From UBA4744 sp963718995 (lineage in GTDB: Bacteria; Actinomycetota; Acidimicrobiia; Spongiisociales; UBA4744): a stretch of 64,000 bases of DNA. Shown piece after piece: positions 1 to 8,469 of the stretch. Within the stretch, counting starts at the first letter, position 1. Each line of letters starts with the position of its first letter. Below the pieces are notes generated by a model. That model had not been told where the DNA came from, did not search any database, and saw nothing but the letters and a program-made list of their open reading frames with translations. The stretch is taken from positions 1-64,000 of the forward strand of contig CAVRAP010000007.1 of NCBI GenBank assembly GCA_963718995.1. The letters are read 5' to 3'. The position numbers were made by a program, and so were the translations under genes.

Positions 1-1
1 C

Positions 2-52
2 GTCGAAGAGACGACCGAGGAGCGCCACCTGAGGATCGTGTCCTCCTCCTAG
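2..52 (+). CDS. C-terminal end of an upstream gene (partial)
   Basis: An open frame enters the window and stops at TAG 50-52, only 9 bases before the GTG of the translin-family gene. Its 16 codons are acidic then serine-rich, plausible as a protein tail and as an upstream operon partner. Nothing can be said about function. It could also be chance open reading. Confidence 0.3.
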   Translation, partial: VEETTEERHLRIVSSS

Positions 53-61
53 AGGTAGCCC

Positions 62-694
62 GTGGACCAACCTGATCTCCAGCCACTCGAAGACGCTGCC
101 CACGCGGAGCTCGATGACAAATACGCAGCTCGCGAGCGGGCACTGTTATTGAGCCGGAAGACCATTCGTTCATCTGCCAATGCCATCCGGTCTCTGCATC
201 GCGGTGAGCTGGCGGAGGCGGAGCGTTTGATGGACGAGGCGGCGGCGCTGGTGACGGAAGCGGCGTCCATGCTCGCCGATCACGGCGATGTTCGATATGC
301 AGGTTTTGTCGACGACGCCGCCAAAGAGTACGCCGAGGCTCGTACCACCTACGCACTGGCCCTCGGTCGACCGATTCCCTTGCCTGCCGATCTCGGTGTC
401 GGCGTCACCCCCTACCTCAATGGGCTCGGTGAGGCCGTCGGCGAGCTGCGGCGCCGAATGCTTGACCTGTTGCGCGGCGAACAGCTCGACGAGGCGGAAT
501 CGGCCCTCGAGTCGATGGAGATCATTCACGGGCTCCTGGCCAGCCTCGACTATCCCGATGGGATGACGGGTGGGTTGCGGCGGACAACCGACGTAGCCCG
601 GGCACTGATCGAGCGGAGCCGGGCCGATCTCACCGCCACCATTGTTCAAGAGCGGCTCCGGCGCGACCTCGCCCAGCGGCTCGGCGATACCTGA
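62..694 (+). CDS. Translin-family protein
   Basis: This 210-residue protein matches the translin fold family (single-stranded nucleic-acid-binding helical proteins with archaeal and bacterial members of about 200 residues). Visible family signatures are an N-terminal basic helix (RERALLLSRKTIRSSANAI, residues 24-42), the KEYAEA segment at 88-93, the YLNGLGEAVGELRRR segment at 118-132, and a C-terminal LRRTTDVARALIERSRADL helix. The start is GTG at 62, directly after the stop of an upstream frame, suggesting co-transcription. The bacterial role is unknown; RNA or ssDNA binding is inferred from the family. The gene ends shortly before tRNA-Ala. Confidence 0.75.
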   Translation: MDQPDLQPLEDAAHAELDDKYAARERALLLSRKTIRSSANAIRSLHRGELAEAERLMDEAAALVTEAASMLADHGDVRYAGFVDDAAKEYAEARTTYALALGRPIPLPADLGVGVTPYLNGLGEAVGELRRRMLDLLRGEQLDEAESALESMEIIHGLLASLDYPDGMTGGLRRTTDVARALIERSRADLTATIVQERLRRDLAQRLGDT

Positions 695-722
695 TCAACC
701 CGTTAAACTTCCGGCCGCCCTT

Positions 723-796
723 GGGGGTGTAGCTCAGCCCGGCAGAGCGCTTCCCTCGCACGGAAGAAGCCAGGGGTTCAAATCCCCTCACCTCCA
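723..796 (+). tRNA. tRNA-Ala (anticodon CGC)
   Basis: The cloverleaf is complete. The acceptor stem GGGGGTG 723-729 pairs with CACCTCC 789-795. The D-arm is GCTC...GAGC, the anticodon stem is CTTCC/GGAAG with loop CTCGCAC giving anticodon CGC (reads GCG), and the T-arm is AGGGG TTCAAAT CCCCT. The discriminator is A796. No CCA is encoded (next bases CCC). It is followed at once by a strong terminator and by an integrase remnant, so its 3' end is a likely former integration site. Confidence 0.96.
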
Positions 797-800
797 CCCA

Positions 801-829
801 AGAAAACCCCAGCTCAACTGGGGTTTTCT
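801..829. terminator. Rho-independent terminator after tRNA-Ala
   Basis: A perfect 12-bp inverted repeat AGAAAACCCCAG / CTGGGGTTTTCT surrounds a 5-base loop CTCAA. The T-run on one side and A-run on the other make it bidirectional, able to end both the tRNA transcript and the leftward integrase remnant, whose stop codon lies inside it. Confidence 0.9.
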
Positions 830-1266
830 CGCGCCTGTGGGTGCAGCTCGGTGACGTTGGTTGGGGGTTCTGTCAACATCCTGTCAACAGGAAGTTTATG
901 GAAGGCGGCATCAAGGCGCTCAGCGGCGGCCTCGTCGAGGCCTTCGAAGAGGTGCCCGTAGGTGTCGAGGGTGGTTCTGATGGACGCGTGTCCAAGGCGC
1001 TGCTGGATCACTTTCGGGTGCTCACCTTGGCCGATCAGCAGGGCGACGTGGGTGTGTCGCAAGTCATGGAACCGGCACGGTTCTCCCACGGAGGCACGGA
1101 CGGCGGGCAGCCAGAAACGCTCACGGAAGGTGGTGTCGCTGCGCATCGTTATGCGCTGGCTGGGCTCGCTCATAGTCGCTAGTGGCAGATGATCCTCGAT
1201 TCCCTGCTGCTCCCGGATCCCGGTTGGCTGATAGCGCATGTGGCGGAGGTGCTCCCCCGTTGACAA
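814..1266 (-). pseudogene. Tyrosine recombinase (phage-type integrase), C-terminal remnant
   Basis: The last ~115 codons encode the C-terminal half of the tyrosine-recombinase catalytic domain: the HDLRHTH box (H-x-x-R), the GHASIRTT box and the DTYGHLF segment with the nucleophilic tyrosine. The N-terminal core-binding domain and the first catalytic arginine box are absent, and codons upstream of about position 1170 look unrelated. Intact integrases of this family are about 350-400 residues. It ends 18 bases from the 3' end of tRNA-Ala, the usual place for an integrase of a tRNA-integrating element. It is inferred to be the residue of a decayed integrative element. Confidence 0.85.
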
Positions 1267-1369
1267 GAGCGGTCTGGGAGGATCTGTCGTTGCCCGACAA
1301 ATCGGTTTATCCGCTCGGGCTTCTTACCGATAGATGCTGGATGGGGGCAATTAGTAGAGGAGCAATACC

Positions 1370-1990
1370 ATGAGCACCGGCAAACATCGTGGGAAGGAAT
1401 CCCGACGGGCTGGGTCTGCCAGAATGGCCCGTATGGGAGGCACCCTTCTTTCGTTTCTGTTGGTTGGTTTTCTCGTGATCACCGGGTCCCGAGCCGCCTT
1501 CACCGACAACACCGGCAACACCGGCAACTCGTTCACGGCCGGTGATGTTGATTTGGTGGACGACGATTCTGGTTCGGTGATGTTCACTGTCACCAACATG
1601 GAACCGGGTGATTCGTTGACCGACTGTATCCTGGTCACCTATCAGGGCACCATTGTGGACCCGTCAGCGGTGAAGCTGTATTCGGGCGGCTACATCGATT
1701 CGGGTGATTTCGCCGACTATCTGAACTTGACCGTTGAGGAGGGTTCCGGTGGGACGTTTGGTGATTGCACCGGTTTCTCGCTGGAGAACGCTATCGAGTC
1801 GGGTGGCACGGTGACCGCTTTCGACGCGACCCACACCGACTACGCCTCAGGGGCAGGGGTGTGGGACCCGTCGGGGACGCCCCAGTCGAAGACCTACCGG
1901 ATCACCGTCGAACTGGATGCAGCTACCCCCAACGCCGAACAGGGGGAGTCGGTGTCCGCACTGACCTTCACCTGGGAAGTGCAGAGCTAG
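1370..1990 (+). CDS. TasA/camelysin-like secreted protein with SipW-type signal peptide
   Basis: This is a 206-residue secreted protein. A basic N-terminus (residues 1-22) precedes a hydrophobic stretch (24-39) and then RAAFTDNTGNTGNSFTAG. That is the pattern of camelysin/TasA-family proteins, in which cleavage after the alanines by a SipW-type peptidase precedes a short Asn/Gly/Thr-rich mature start. The rest is a beta-rich, Asp/Ser/Thr-rich domain (FTVTNMEPGDS, then a C-terminal FTWEV strand). A ribosome site AGAGGAG lies at 1355-1361. The dedicated signal peptidase gene follows 28 bases downstream. An extracellular fibre or surface role is inferred from the family; the exact function is unknown. 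Confidence 0.82.
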   Translation: MSTGKHRGKESRRAGSARMARMGGTLLSFLLVGFLVITGSRAAFTDNTGNTGNSFTAGDVDLVDDDSGSVMFTVTNMEPGDSLTDCILVTYQGTIVDPSAVKLYSGGYIDSGDFADYLNLTVEEGSGGTFGDCTGFSLENAIESGGTVTAFDATHTDYASGAGVWDPSGTPQSKTYRITVELDAATPNAEQGESVSALTFTWEVQS

Positions 1991-2018
1991 CGGTAAACCG
2001 CATCTCTGGGGTGAGGTT

Positions 2019-3290
2019 ATGACCGGCGCCCGGTCGGGACACCCGACCCGAACCCGCTTCTCGGTTGGGTTGCTAGCCCTGTTTGTGGTGAACACCCTGG
2101 TCTGGCTGCTGGCATGGGCCACCATCCCTGCCCTTTTGGGATGGAAGCCGCTGGCGATCACCTCCGGTTCGATGGAGCCCGCCATACGATCCGGGGATGT
2201 CGTGGTGGCAGCACCACACACCGGAGAAGGGCTTGGACCGGGAACGGTCATCGTGTTCCAAGACCCTACAGGCGTGGGCCTAGTGACCCACCGGATTGTT
2301 GATGTTGCTCCAACCGGGGAGTACATCACCGGTGGCGACGCCAACGGTCCGAACGACTCCACTCCCGTCCGACCCGGCCAGGTGGTCGGTGTCGGACGGC
2401 TGCTGGTCCCACTGGTAGGCAACCCCCTCGTGTGGGCATGGGAAGACAGGTGGGGACAACTGATCCTGGCAGCGGTGGTGGCATTGGGGGCCGGTTGGTG
2501 CAGCCGCTGGGCGTTGCTTGATCGGTTCGACCCATGGAAGATGCCGCCTCCAGACCGAGAATCGGGCAGCAGGCATCGACCACATCCGAGACGGACGCTG
2601 CCCAACGTGCTGAACGTGTTCCTCCCGCTGCTGGCCATCGGCCTGATCCTCAGCGCCGCACCCGCCCGCAGCGGATTCGCCGCGGCTACCCCCAACAGTG
2701 GCAACAGCCTCGCCGCCGCCTCCAGCTTCGGCGGTGAGATCGTCTACTACCTCCACAACGATCCCACCCCACCGACCGGCAACACCGCCTCGCACGCGTT
2801 GTTGCCCATCGATCAGACCGGACCGACCGCCACCACTCTCTACAACTACGACACCGACCGCAACTCCGACGCTGGGCTGCTGATCGTCAAGAGCAAGGAT
2901 GGATTGTCCGAGACCGATCTCAACAAGCACCAAACCTGGTCGGCTTCGGGACCTATCGACCTCGACGGCGGAGCGAGCCTCACCCTGTGGGGCGCCATCA
3001 AGAAGTTTGACACCAAGGTAAGAGGGGTGGTCCTGGCGGCGCTCCTCGACTGCGCTGCTGACGGATCGGACTGCAACACCATCACCACCGGCAACCTCGA
3101 CTTCGATCCCTGGGACAGTGGCGAAACCGGCACCTGGGTGGAGCACACCGCGGACCTCGGCAACGTCACCCACTCGTTCATCACCGGTCGAACCCTCCGC
3201 ATCAAGATTGTCGTAAGCGATGATGGCGGCGACATGTGGTTCGCCTATGATACGACTGGATACAACAGCCGACTCACCATCGGGCCCTAA
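2019..3290 (+). CDS. SipW-like signal peptidase fused to a substrate-like secreted domain
   Basis: The N-terminal part is an S26B (ER/archaeal/SipW-type) signal peptidase. A membrane segment spans ~14-36, the catalytic Ser51 sits in GSMEPA, the catalytic His91 in VTHRI, and a conserved Asp107 in GGDAN; a second membrane segment spans ~146-162. Unusually, the chain continues through an Arg/Pro-rich linker (HPRRT, ~189-193) into another hydrophobic segment (~197-213) followed by SGFAAATPNSGNSLAAA, which copies the layout of the adjacent TasA-like substrate. It ends in a ~200-residue beta-rich secreted domain. Standard SipW proteins are about 190 residues, this one is 423. It probably processes the preceding gene product and perhaps its own C-terminal half. 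Confidence 0.83.
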   Translation: MTGARSGHPTRTRFSVGLLALFVVNTLVWLLAWATIPALLGWKPLAITSGSMEPAIRSGDVVVAAPHTGEGLGPGTVIVFQDPTGVGLVTHRIVDVAPTGEYITGGDANGPNDSTPVRPGQVVGVGRLLVPLVGNPLVWAWEDRWGQLILAAVVALGAGWCSRWALLDRFDPWKMPPPDRESGSRHRPHPRRTLPNVLNVFLPLLAIGLILSAAPARSGFAAATPNSGNSLAAASSFGGEIVYYLHNDPTPPTGNTASHALLPIDQTGPTATTLYNYDTDRNSDAGLLIVKSKDGLSETDLNKHQTWSASGPIDLDGGASLTLWGAIKKFDTKVRGVVLAALLDCAADGSDCNTITTGNLDFDPWDSGETGTWVEHTADLGNVTHSFITGRTLRIKIVVSDDGGDMWFAYDTTGYNSRLTIGP

Positions 3291-4134
3291 CACATCCCAA
3301 CCCACACCCGGCTCCAACAAGCAGAACCCCACCGGCGGCATACCCGATCACCCTGTTATCGCGCCATATCGCCCATTTCGCCGCGTGCGCTGTATCGGCA
3401 CCTACGCGCTCGGCTTGAATCAAGGCTGGGAACACGCTGGGTGGCTATTGACGATTACGGAGTGTCGGAGCAACATCGGCCGGCACCTCAAGGGCAGTCC
3501 CCTCAAGGTGACGAACGTGACTGCACCCAGTCCGGTGGGGGTGGGGGAGCAGGTTGTGGTGGACGTGCAGGTGGAGAACAAGGGGAATATCGCCACGAGC
3601 TTTGATCTGGTGTTGCGGGATACCACCACCGGGGTCGTCGTTGAGACCAGGACGGTGAGTCTGGCTCGGGAAGAGACGGCGTGGTTCGAGTTTGGGTGGG
3701 ATACGGCCGGCGGGTCGGTGGGTGATCATGTGTTGCGGGTGGAGGCGGTGGTGGCCGGAGACGCCAACCCGGGTGACAACGTCAAGACGAAGACGGTCAA
3801 GCTGAACTCGGTGGTTTACGACCTCAAGGTGACGAACGTGGCTGCACCCAGTCCGGTCGTCAAAGGCACCGTCGTCCCTGTCGTCATCGATGTCGAGAAC
3901 AAGGGAAACATCGCCACAACCTTCAATCTGATTCTGCGCGATACCACCGACAACATGATCGTTGAGACGCGAACAGTCACCGTGGCCCGCGGTTCCGTTG
4001 CATCCTTCACGTTCGAGTGGGACAGCACCACCGTTTCGCTCGGTGTGCACGTCCTCGAGAGCGAAGCCGTGCTGATCGGCGACGCGAATCCGGGCGATAA
4101 CAAAAAGACGAAGGATGTAACGGTCAACGCCTAG
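3220..4134 (+). CDS. Protein with two CARDB-type repeats, 5' end uncertain
   Basis: From about position 3500 the frame encodes two ~107-residue repeats with the CARDB (cell-adhesion-related, APHP-like) pattern. Each runs LKVTNV-APSPV, a V-x-VENKGNIAT strand pair, RDTT...VETRTV, and GDANPGDN at the end. These are extracellular beta-sandwich modules. The first ~100 codons overlap the end of the signal-peptidase gene, have no signal peptide and look non-coding in character. Either the true start is further in or the 5' part of a larger surface protein has been lost. The two repeats share nearly identical DNA, suggesting a recent duplication. The location suggests it belongs to the SipW secretion module. 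Confidence 0.6.
   Translation: MMAATCGSPMIRLDTTADSPSGPNTSQPTPGSNKQNPTGGIPDHPVIAPYRPFRRVRCIGTYALGLNQGWEHAGWLLTITECRSNIGRHLKGSPLKVTNVTAPSPVGVGEQVVVDVQVENKGNIATSFDLVLRDTTTGVVVETRTVSLAREETAWFEFGWDTAGGSVGDHVLRVEAVVAGDANPGDNVKTKTVKLNSVVYDLKVTNVAAPSPVVKGTVVPVVIDVENKGNIATTFNLILRDTTDNMIVETRTVTVARGSVASFTFEWDSTTVSLGVHVLESEAVLIGDANPGDNKKTKDVTVNA
3501..3857 (+). repeat. Intragenic CARDB DNA repeat (two units, 321-bp period)
   Basis: The 36 bases at 3501-3536 recur at 3822-3857 with very few differences (start CTCAAGGTGACGAACGTG), at an exact 321-bp (107-codon) period. The similarity continues more weakly through each unit, for example the GAGAACAAGG...ATCGCCAC segment. Confidence 0.8.
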
Positions 4135-4222
4135 GGCGCGGCTCCTCAACGAGGTCCCCGCAGTTCAAAGCCAGTTGCTACCGCGGTGCCGGGCGTTCAC
4201 GGTCGGTGCGCGACAATGGGGC

Positions 4223-5620
4223 ATGCTCGGATACGACGCGGTCGTGGTTGGCGCAGGCCCGAATGGCCTTGCTGCCGCGGCGCACATGACTCAGGCCGGG
4301 AAGCGGGTTCTGGTTGTGGAGCAAGCCGCCGAGATCGGGGGTGGCACCCGCACTGAGGAGTTGACCTTGCCCGGGTTTCTCCACGACGTTTGTTCGGCGA
4401 TTCATCCGCTGGGGGTGGCGTCTCCGTTCTTTCGAGCCAGCGCACTCGAGGTTGATTGGGTGCACCCCGACATCCCGGTTTCCCATCCACTTGGCGGAGG
4501 TCGCGCCGCAGGCTTGTTCCGCGACATGGACGAAAGCACGGCCCGGTTCGGTCGGGACGCGGATCGCTACCGGAGACTGATCGGGCCCCTGGTGGAGAGG
4601 GCAGACGAAGTCGTCGCAGGCTTTCTGGGGCCTCTCCGCATCCCTCCCCGGCACCCCATCCCCTTTGCCCGGCTGGCCCTTCCTGGGGCTCTCTCCGCCT
4701 CGACGATCATCAAGCGTTTCTCGAGCGACGAACTCCGGGCCGTCCTCGCCGGGATGGCCGCTCACGCGATCGCGCCCCTGAGCTCAAGTCTGACCGGGGG
4801 AGTAGCACTGCTCTTTGCGATGACGGCCCATGCCTACGGCTGGCCGATGGCGAAGGGTGGATCACAGCGCATCGCCGAAGGGCTCGCCCGGGTGGTAGTC
4901 GATGGGGGCGGGTCGATCGAAACCGGGCACCGGGTCGAGAGCCTCGACGAATTCGGCGAGGGGAGTGTCTTTTTCCTCGATGTGATGCCGGAGGCCGGAC
5001 TCAAGCTGGCCGGTAGCCGGGTCGAGACGAGCCGGCGGCGGTGGTCGGGCCGGAAGGTGGGATCGTCTGTCTTCAAAGTCGACTGGGCGCTGGACGGGCG
5101 CATTCCCTGGTCGGACGAGCTCAGCGGCCGGGCGGGCACCGTCCATCTCGGGGGCACGTTCGAAGAGGTGATGGCCGCCGAAGATGCCGTCCATGCCGGA
5201 CAACATCCCGAGCAACCGTTTGTGCTCCTTGCCCAGCAGTCTCCTTTCGACGCGACCCGGGCGCCCACCGGCAAGCACACCGCTTGGGCTTACTGCCATG
5301 TCCCGCGCGGTTCCGACCGAGACATGACCGATGCCATCGAGTCGCAGGTGGAGCGGTTTGCCCCCGGTTTCCGCGACTTGATCTTGGAGCGCCACACCAT
5401 GGATCGCCTGGCCCTGGAAGCACACAACCCCAATTACGTGGATGGGGACATCGGCGGTGGGAGTTTTGGTTTCCGCAAGATCTTGCAGTTTGGGGGCACC
5501 CGCCCGTACCGGATGGGCGGGCGCGTATATCTGTGCTCTTCTGCCACCCCGCCGGGCGCTGGCGTGCACGGCATGTGCGGCTTTTTCGCTGCGCAGGCAG
5601 CCCTGGCGGAGATGGGTTGA
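4223..5620 (+). CDS. FAD-dependent oxidoreductase, phytoene-dehydrogenase-like
   Basis: A Rossmann FAD-binding motif GAGPNGLAAA lies at residues ~9-18, followed by VVEQAAEIGGGTRT. This is the signature of the phytoene desaturase/PYROXD2-like group of flavoproteins. The C-terminal part has the second FAD contact (RVYLCSSATPPGAGVHGM). The length of 465 residues is normal. The ATG at 4223 is preferred because the flavin motif then starts right at the N-terminus. No carotenoid genes lie nearby, so carotenoid desaturation is not implied; the substrate is unknown. It is transcribed toward, and ends 51 bases before, the oppositely oriented zinc-ribbon gene. Confidence 0.85.
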   Translation: MLGYDAVVVGAGPNGLAAAAHMTQAGKRVLVVEQAAEIGGGTRTEELTLPGFLHDVCSAIHPLGVASPFFRASALEVDWVHPDIPVSHPLGGGRAAGLFRDMDESTARFGRDADRYRRLIGPLVERADEVVAGFLGPLRIPPRHPIPFARLALPGALSASTIIKRFSSDELRAVLAGMAAHAIAPLSSSLTGGVALLFAMTAHAYGWPMAKGGSQRIAEGLARVVVDGGGSIETGHRVESLDEFGEGSVFFLDVMPEAGLKLAGSRVETSRRRWSGRKVGSSVFKVDWALDGRIPWSDELSGRAGTVHLGGTFEEVMAAEDAVHAGQHPEQPFVLLAQQSPFDATRAPTGKHTAWAYCHVPRGSDRDMTDAIESQVERFAPGFRDLILERHTMDRLALEAHNPNYVDGDIGGGSFGFRKILQFGGTRPYRMGGRVYLCSSATPPGAGVHGMCGFFAAQAALAEMG

Positions 5621-5671
5621 TCTTCCGGGCAAGGACGCGGTTGGTCTGGTTGGAGGCCGAAGGGCCCTACC

Positions 5672-6067
5672 TCACGACCCGGCTCTGAACCAGCGCCTCA
5701 CCACCGACCGCCAGCGCGGCCGGTGGGCCATTTCCTGGTGGTGCAAGCACCGAAGCTGGCCATCCAGGGACAGGCCAACGACCCCGTTGCACGCGTCCGG
5801 TCCGTCTACACACGCCAGCGGTGTTTTTGCCGGGATGCGCTTCACCTTGAATGGAGTGGCCACGTGGTGGGCGGTGCATCGCAGTCGACCATCCGGGCGT
5901 TTCACCGGACGACCCTCGCAGCCGACCGGCCCGTCGACGCAGGTCGGGAAACTCAGCGATGTTTGATCTGCCTTGACCCGCGGTATTTCTCTCAGCCGTT
6001 TGCCACATTCCCGGCAGACGCCATCATCGTGGTGGTGGGCGGCTCCGCAGCGAGGGCACAGGGGCAT
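5672..6067 (-). CDS. Zinc-ribbon protein with duplicated CVDGP repeat
   Basis: This 131-residue protein begins with a four-cysteine zinc ribbon (C4-x2-C7, C18-x2-C21). It then has two copies of a motif CVDGP-x2-C-x-G ... DG-x-LRC-x2-H (cysteines 43/50/64 and 86/93/107, each followed by histidines), probably two further metal sites. The C-terminus is basic (RPRWRSVVRRWF), compatible with nucleic-acid or membrane-surface binding. The start ATG 6067 has a good ribosome site GGGAGAAGGG just upstream and places the zinc ribbon at the N-terminus. I do not recognise a named family beyond the zinc ribbon, and function is unknown. Confidence 0.7.
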   Translation of the reverse strand: MPLCPRCGAAHHHDDGVCRECGKRLREIPRVKADQTSLSFPTCVDGPVGCEGRPVKRPDGRLRCTAHHVATPFKVKRIPAKTPLACVDGPDACNGVVGLSLDGQLRCLHHQEMAHRPRWRSVVRRWFRAGS

Positions 6068-6263
6068 AGGATCCCTTCTCCCTTGGGAACCTACTCGATT
6101 GAACCGGGTCGGGACTGATCGACGAGGCTGGTGCAGCTCGAGTGCGGGTGGCTTCGAGTTCTGCCCGGCCCTCTGGCATGGCTGAATCAGCCATTCGGTC
6201 AAGATCGGCCACTTTCCGGCCGATATTCCCTTGCCCGAAGCAGCCGGTAAGGTCTCCTCCATC

Positions 6264-7588
6264 ATGTCTTGGAAGCGCAATCTCAGGTTGACCACGGCCG
6301 CGCTGGCCGCCGCCACATTGGCGTCCGCTTGCGCGGCCACGCCCGCGTCCCCATCACCTCGACCACCTCGACTACGGCAGCCCCGGAAACGACCGAAGGT
6401 TCGACGACCACGATCACCGCCGATCCAGTCCAGGCGGCCTTGCGAGCCCAGATCGACGAGCTCATCGAGACGACCGAAGACCTGCGCGAACTCGACTTCC
6501 TGGAGCCGCCCACCGTGACCATCGTGAGCGACGAGGAACTAGCTGCCAGAGTCCGGGAGCAGATCGAGGAAGAACTGGACCCGGCGGAACTTGCCCGTGA
6601 TACCGCCGTCCAGGTATTGCTGGGTTTGATCAGTCCCGACCTGAATCTGCTGGATCTGTACACCGACCTGTACTCCGAACAGGTGGCCGGGTACTACGAC
6701 GGTGAGGCGGGCGAGATGGTGGTACCGGCGGGTTCCGAGCTGAGCGGACTCCAGAAGGTGACGCTGGTCCACGAGCTCGTCCACGCCCTCACCGACCAGC
6801 ACTTCGATTTCGATCAGGTCATTGAACAGCTCGACGATGAGGACCGGTTTGACGAGCTGAGCGCCCTGCAGGCGGTGATCGAAGGGGACGCGTCCTTCAC
6901 GGAATTGCTGTACGTGACCGAGCTCTCGACGGAGGAGAAGGTCCAGATCGTCACCGAGTCGCTCGACCAGGACACGACGGTGTTCGCGACCACCCCGCGG
7001 TTCATCCAGGAACTCCTCTTCTTCCCGTATACCGAGGGGGCCAACTTCGTAGAGAGCTTATGGAGCAGCGAAACCGGTTTCGACCGTGTCAATACTGCCT
7101 ATCAGGAGCCACCAACGACCACCGAACAGATCTTCCACCCCGATGTGTATCGAGTGGGCGAAGGGGCCATACCGGTCGCCCTTCCCGATACGCCGCTCGC
7201 AGGATATGAGGTGGGGGAGGAGGCCGTATGGGGAGAGATCTCGTTCCGGGTGATGTTTGAGCAAGGTTTGGGTGCTACGCAGGCCATCCCGGCAGCTACC
7301 GGATGGGGCGGCGACCTATACCGCGTTATGTGGAATGGTGAAGATGTGGTTTACACGCTGGTCTATGTCGGCGACACGGGCAAGGACGCCACCGAGATGT
7401 ACGAAGCGTTGGTCGCCTACGCAACCAATGTGATGAATGTTGGAGAACCGGACGGGGACGAAACGAAGGTCAGCTTCATCGGTGCCGACTATGCCTACGC
7501 CGCCATTTCCGGAGACCGGGTGCTCTTTGTCGCTTCCTCCGATCCCGAAGTCGGGCCCGGAGTGGTGGCGGCCTTCACCGACTTCTGA
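6264..7588 (+). CDS. Lipoprotein zinc metallopeptidase-like protein, frameshifted
   Basis: ATG 6264 opens a lipoprotein signal peptide (MSWKRNLRL, hydrophobic core, lipobox LASAC with cysteine at 6330). The frame carrying the mature protein is different: it resumes near 6353-6360 as a Thr/Ser linker (STTSTTAAPETTEG), so one base appears to be missing at about 6345-6356. The mature part has HELVHALTDQHFDFD, an HExxH zinc-peptidase motif (first His codon 6770), in a ~400-residue domain otherwise rich in acidic residues. An extracytoplasmic gluzincin-like peptidase is inferred; the substrate is unknown. Read naively, the downstream frame would start at TTG 6269 and lose the signal peptide. Confidence 0.75.
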
Positions 7589-7609
7589 GCCCACCCCTAA
7601 GGTGGCCTC

Positions 7610-8446
7610 ATGACCGGCCGCCTTGTCGTGTGTGCAACCCCCATCGGGAATCTGGGAGATGCCTCGCCTCGCCTCGCTGAGACGTTGCGTGACGCCAACG
7701 TGGTGTATGCAGAGGACACAAGGCGATCCCGGGTGCTCCTCACTGCCCTGGGTATCGACCGGTCCCTGCGGTCCTACTTCCTCGGAAATGAGGATCAGCG
7801 GTCTGAGGAGCTGGCCGGACATCTCGACGCCGGGCACACGGTTGCCCTGATCACAGATGCCGGCATGCCCTCGATTTCCGATCCGGGGGTGAGCGCCGTG
7901 CAACGCGCCAGGAGCGTCGGAGCGGCCGTATACGTTATCCCCGGTCCGAGTGCAGTCACGGCTGCGTTGGCAGTGTCGGGTTTCGACGCACAACGGTTCG
8001 TATTCGAAGGTTTCCTGCCGAGGAAAGGGATGGAGCGAACAGCCCGGCTGACCGCCCTGGTGTCCGAAGAACGGACCCTCGTCCTGTTCAGCGCCACCCA
8101 CCGGGTTGCCCGCGATATCGCTGATCTAGCGACACATCTTGGTTCCGACCGGCCCGTGGCCGTCTGCCGGGAATTGACCAAAATGCACGAGGAAGTCAGA
8201 TGGGAAACCCTGGCGGCGGCGTTGGCCCATCTCGAGGAACGGCCAACCAAAGGCGAGTACACGCTGGTGATTGAGGGGGCGCCCCCCGTGGTACCGGATT
8301 TCGATGTGGCGCTAACGGAGGCGCTGCGACGGATTGAAGACGGTGAGAACCTGACGGTGGCCGTGCGGACGGTGGCCGCCGAATACGGGGTGCGGAGGAG
8401 AACCCTCTACGAGGCCGCTCTCGGCGCGACCAACCAGACCCCTTGA
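7610..8446 (+). CDS. rsmI: 16S rRNA (cytidine-1402-2'-O)-methyltransferase
   Basis: RsmI uses S-adenosylmethionine to 2'-O-methylate C1402 in the decoding centre of 16S rRNA. The tetrapyrrole-methylase-fold signatures are clear: TPIGNLGDASPR at the N-terminus, YAEDTRRSRVLL, ITDAGMPSISDPG and IPGPSAVTAAL, then EGFLPRKG. The length of 278 residues is typical. ATG 7610 lies 21 bases after the metallopeptidase stop. Confidence 0.95.
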   Translation: MTGRLVVCATPIGNLGDASPRLAETLRDANVVYAEDTRRSRVLLTALGIDRSLRSYFLGNEDQRSEELAGHLDAGHTVALITDAGMPSISDPGVSAVQRARSVGAAVYVIPGPSAVTAALAVSGFDAQRFVFEGFLPRKGMERTARLTALVSEERTLVLFSATHRVARDIADLATHLGSDRPVAVCRELTKMHEEVRWETLAAALAHLEERPTKGEYTLVIEGAPPVVPDFDVALTEALRRIEDGENLTVAVRTVAAEYGVRRRTLYEAALGATNQTP

Positions 8447-8469
8447 AGAGATACTGAAGAGAATCGAGC

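Noticed and set aside
814..1266. Functional integrase of a live mobile element
   Set aside because: It lacks the N-terminal domains and the first catalytic arginine, and no matching att repeat was found.
4223..5620. Carotenoid biosynthesis gene (phytoene desaturase)
   Set aside because: The flavin motifs are shared by a wide family, and no other carotenoid genes are in the window.
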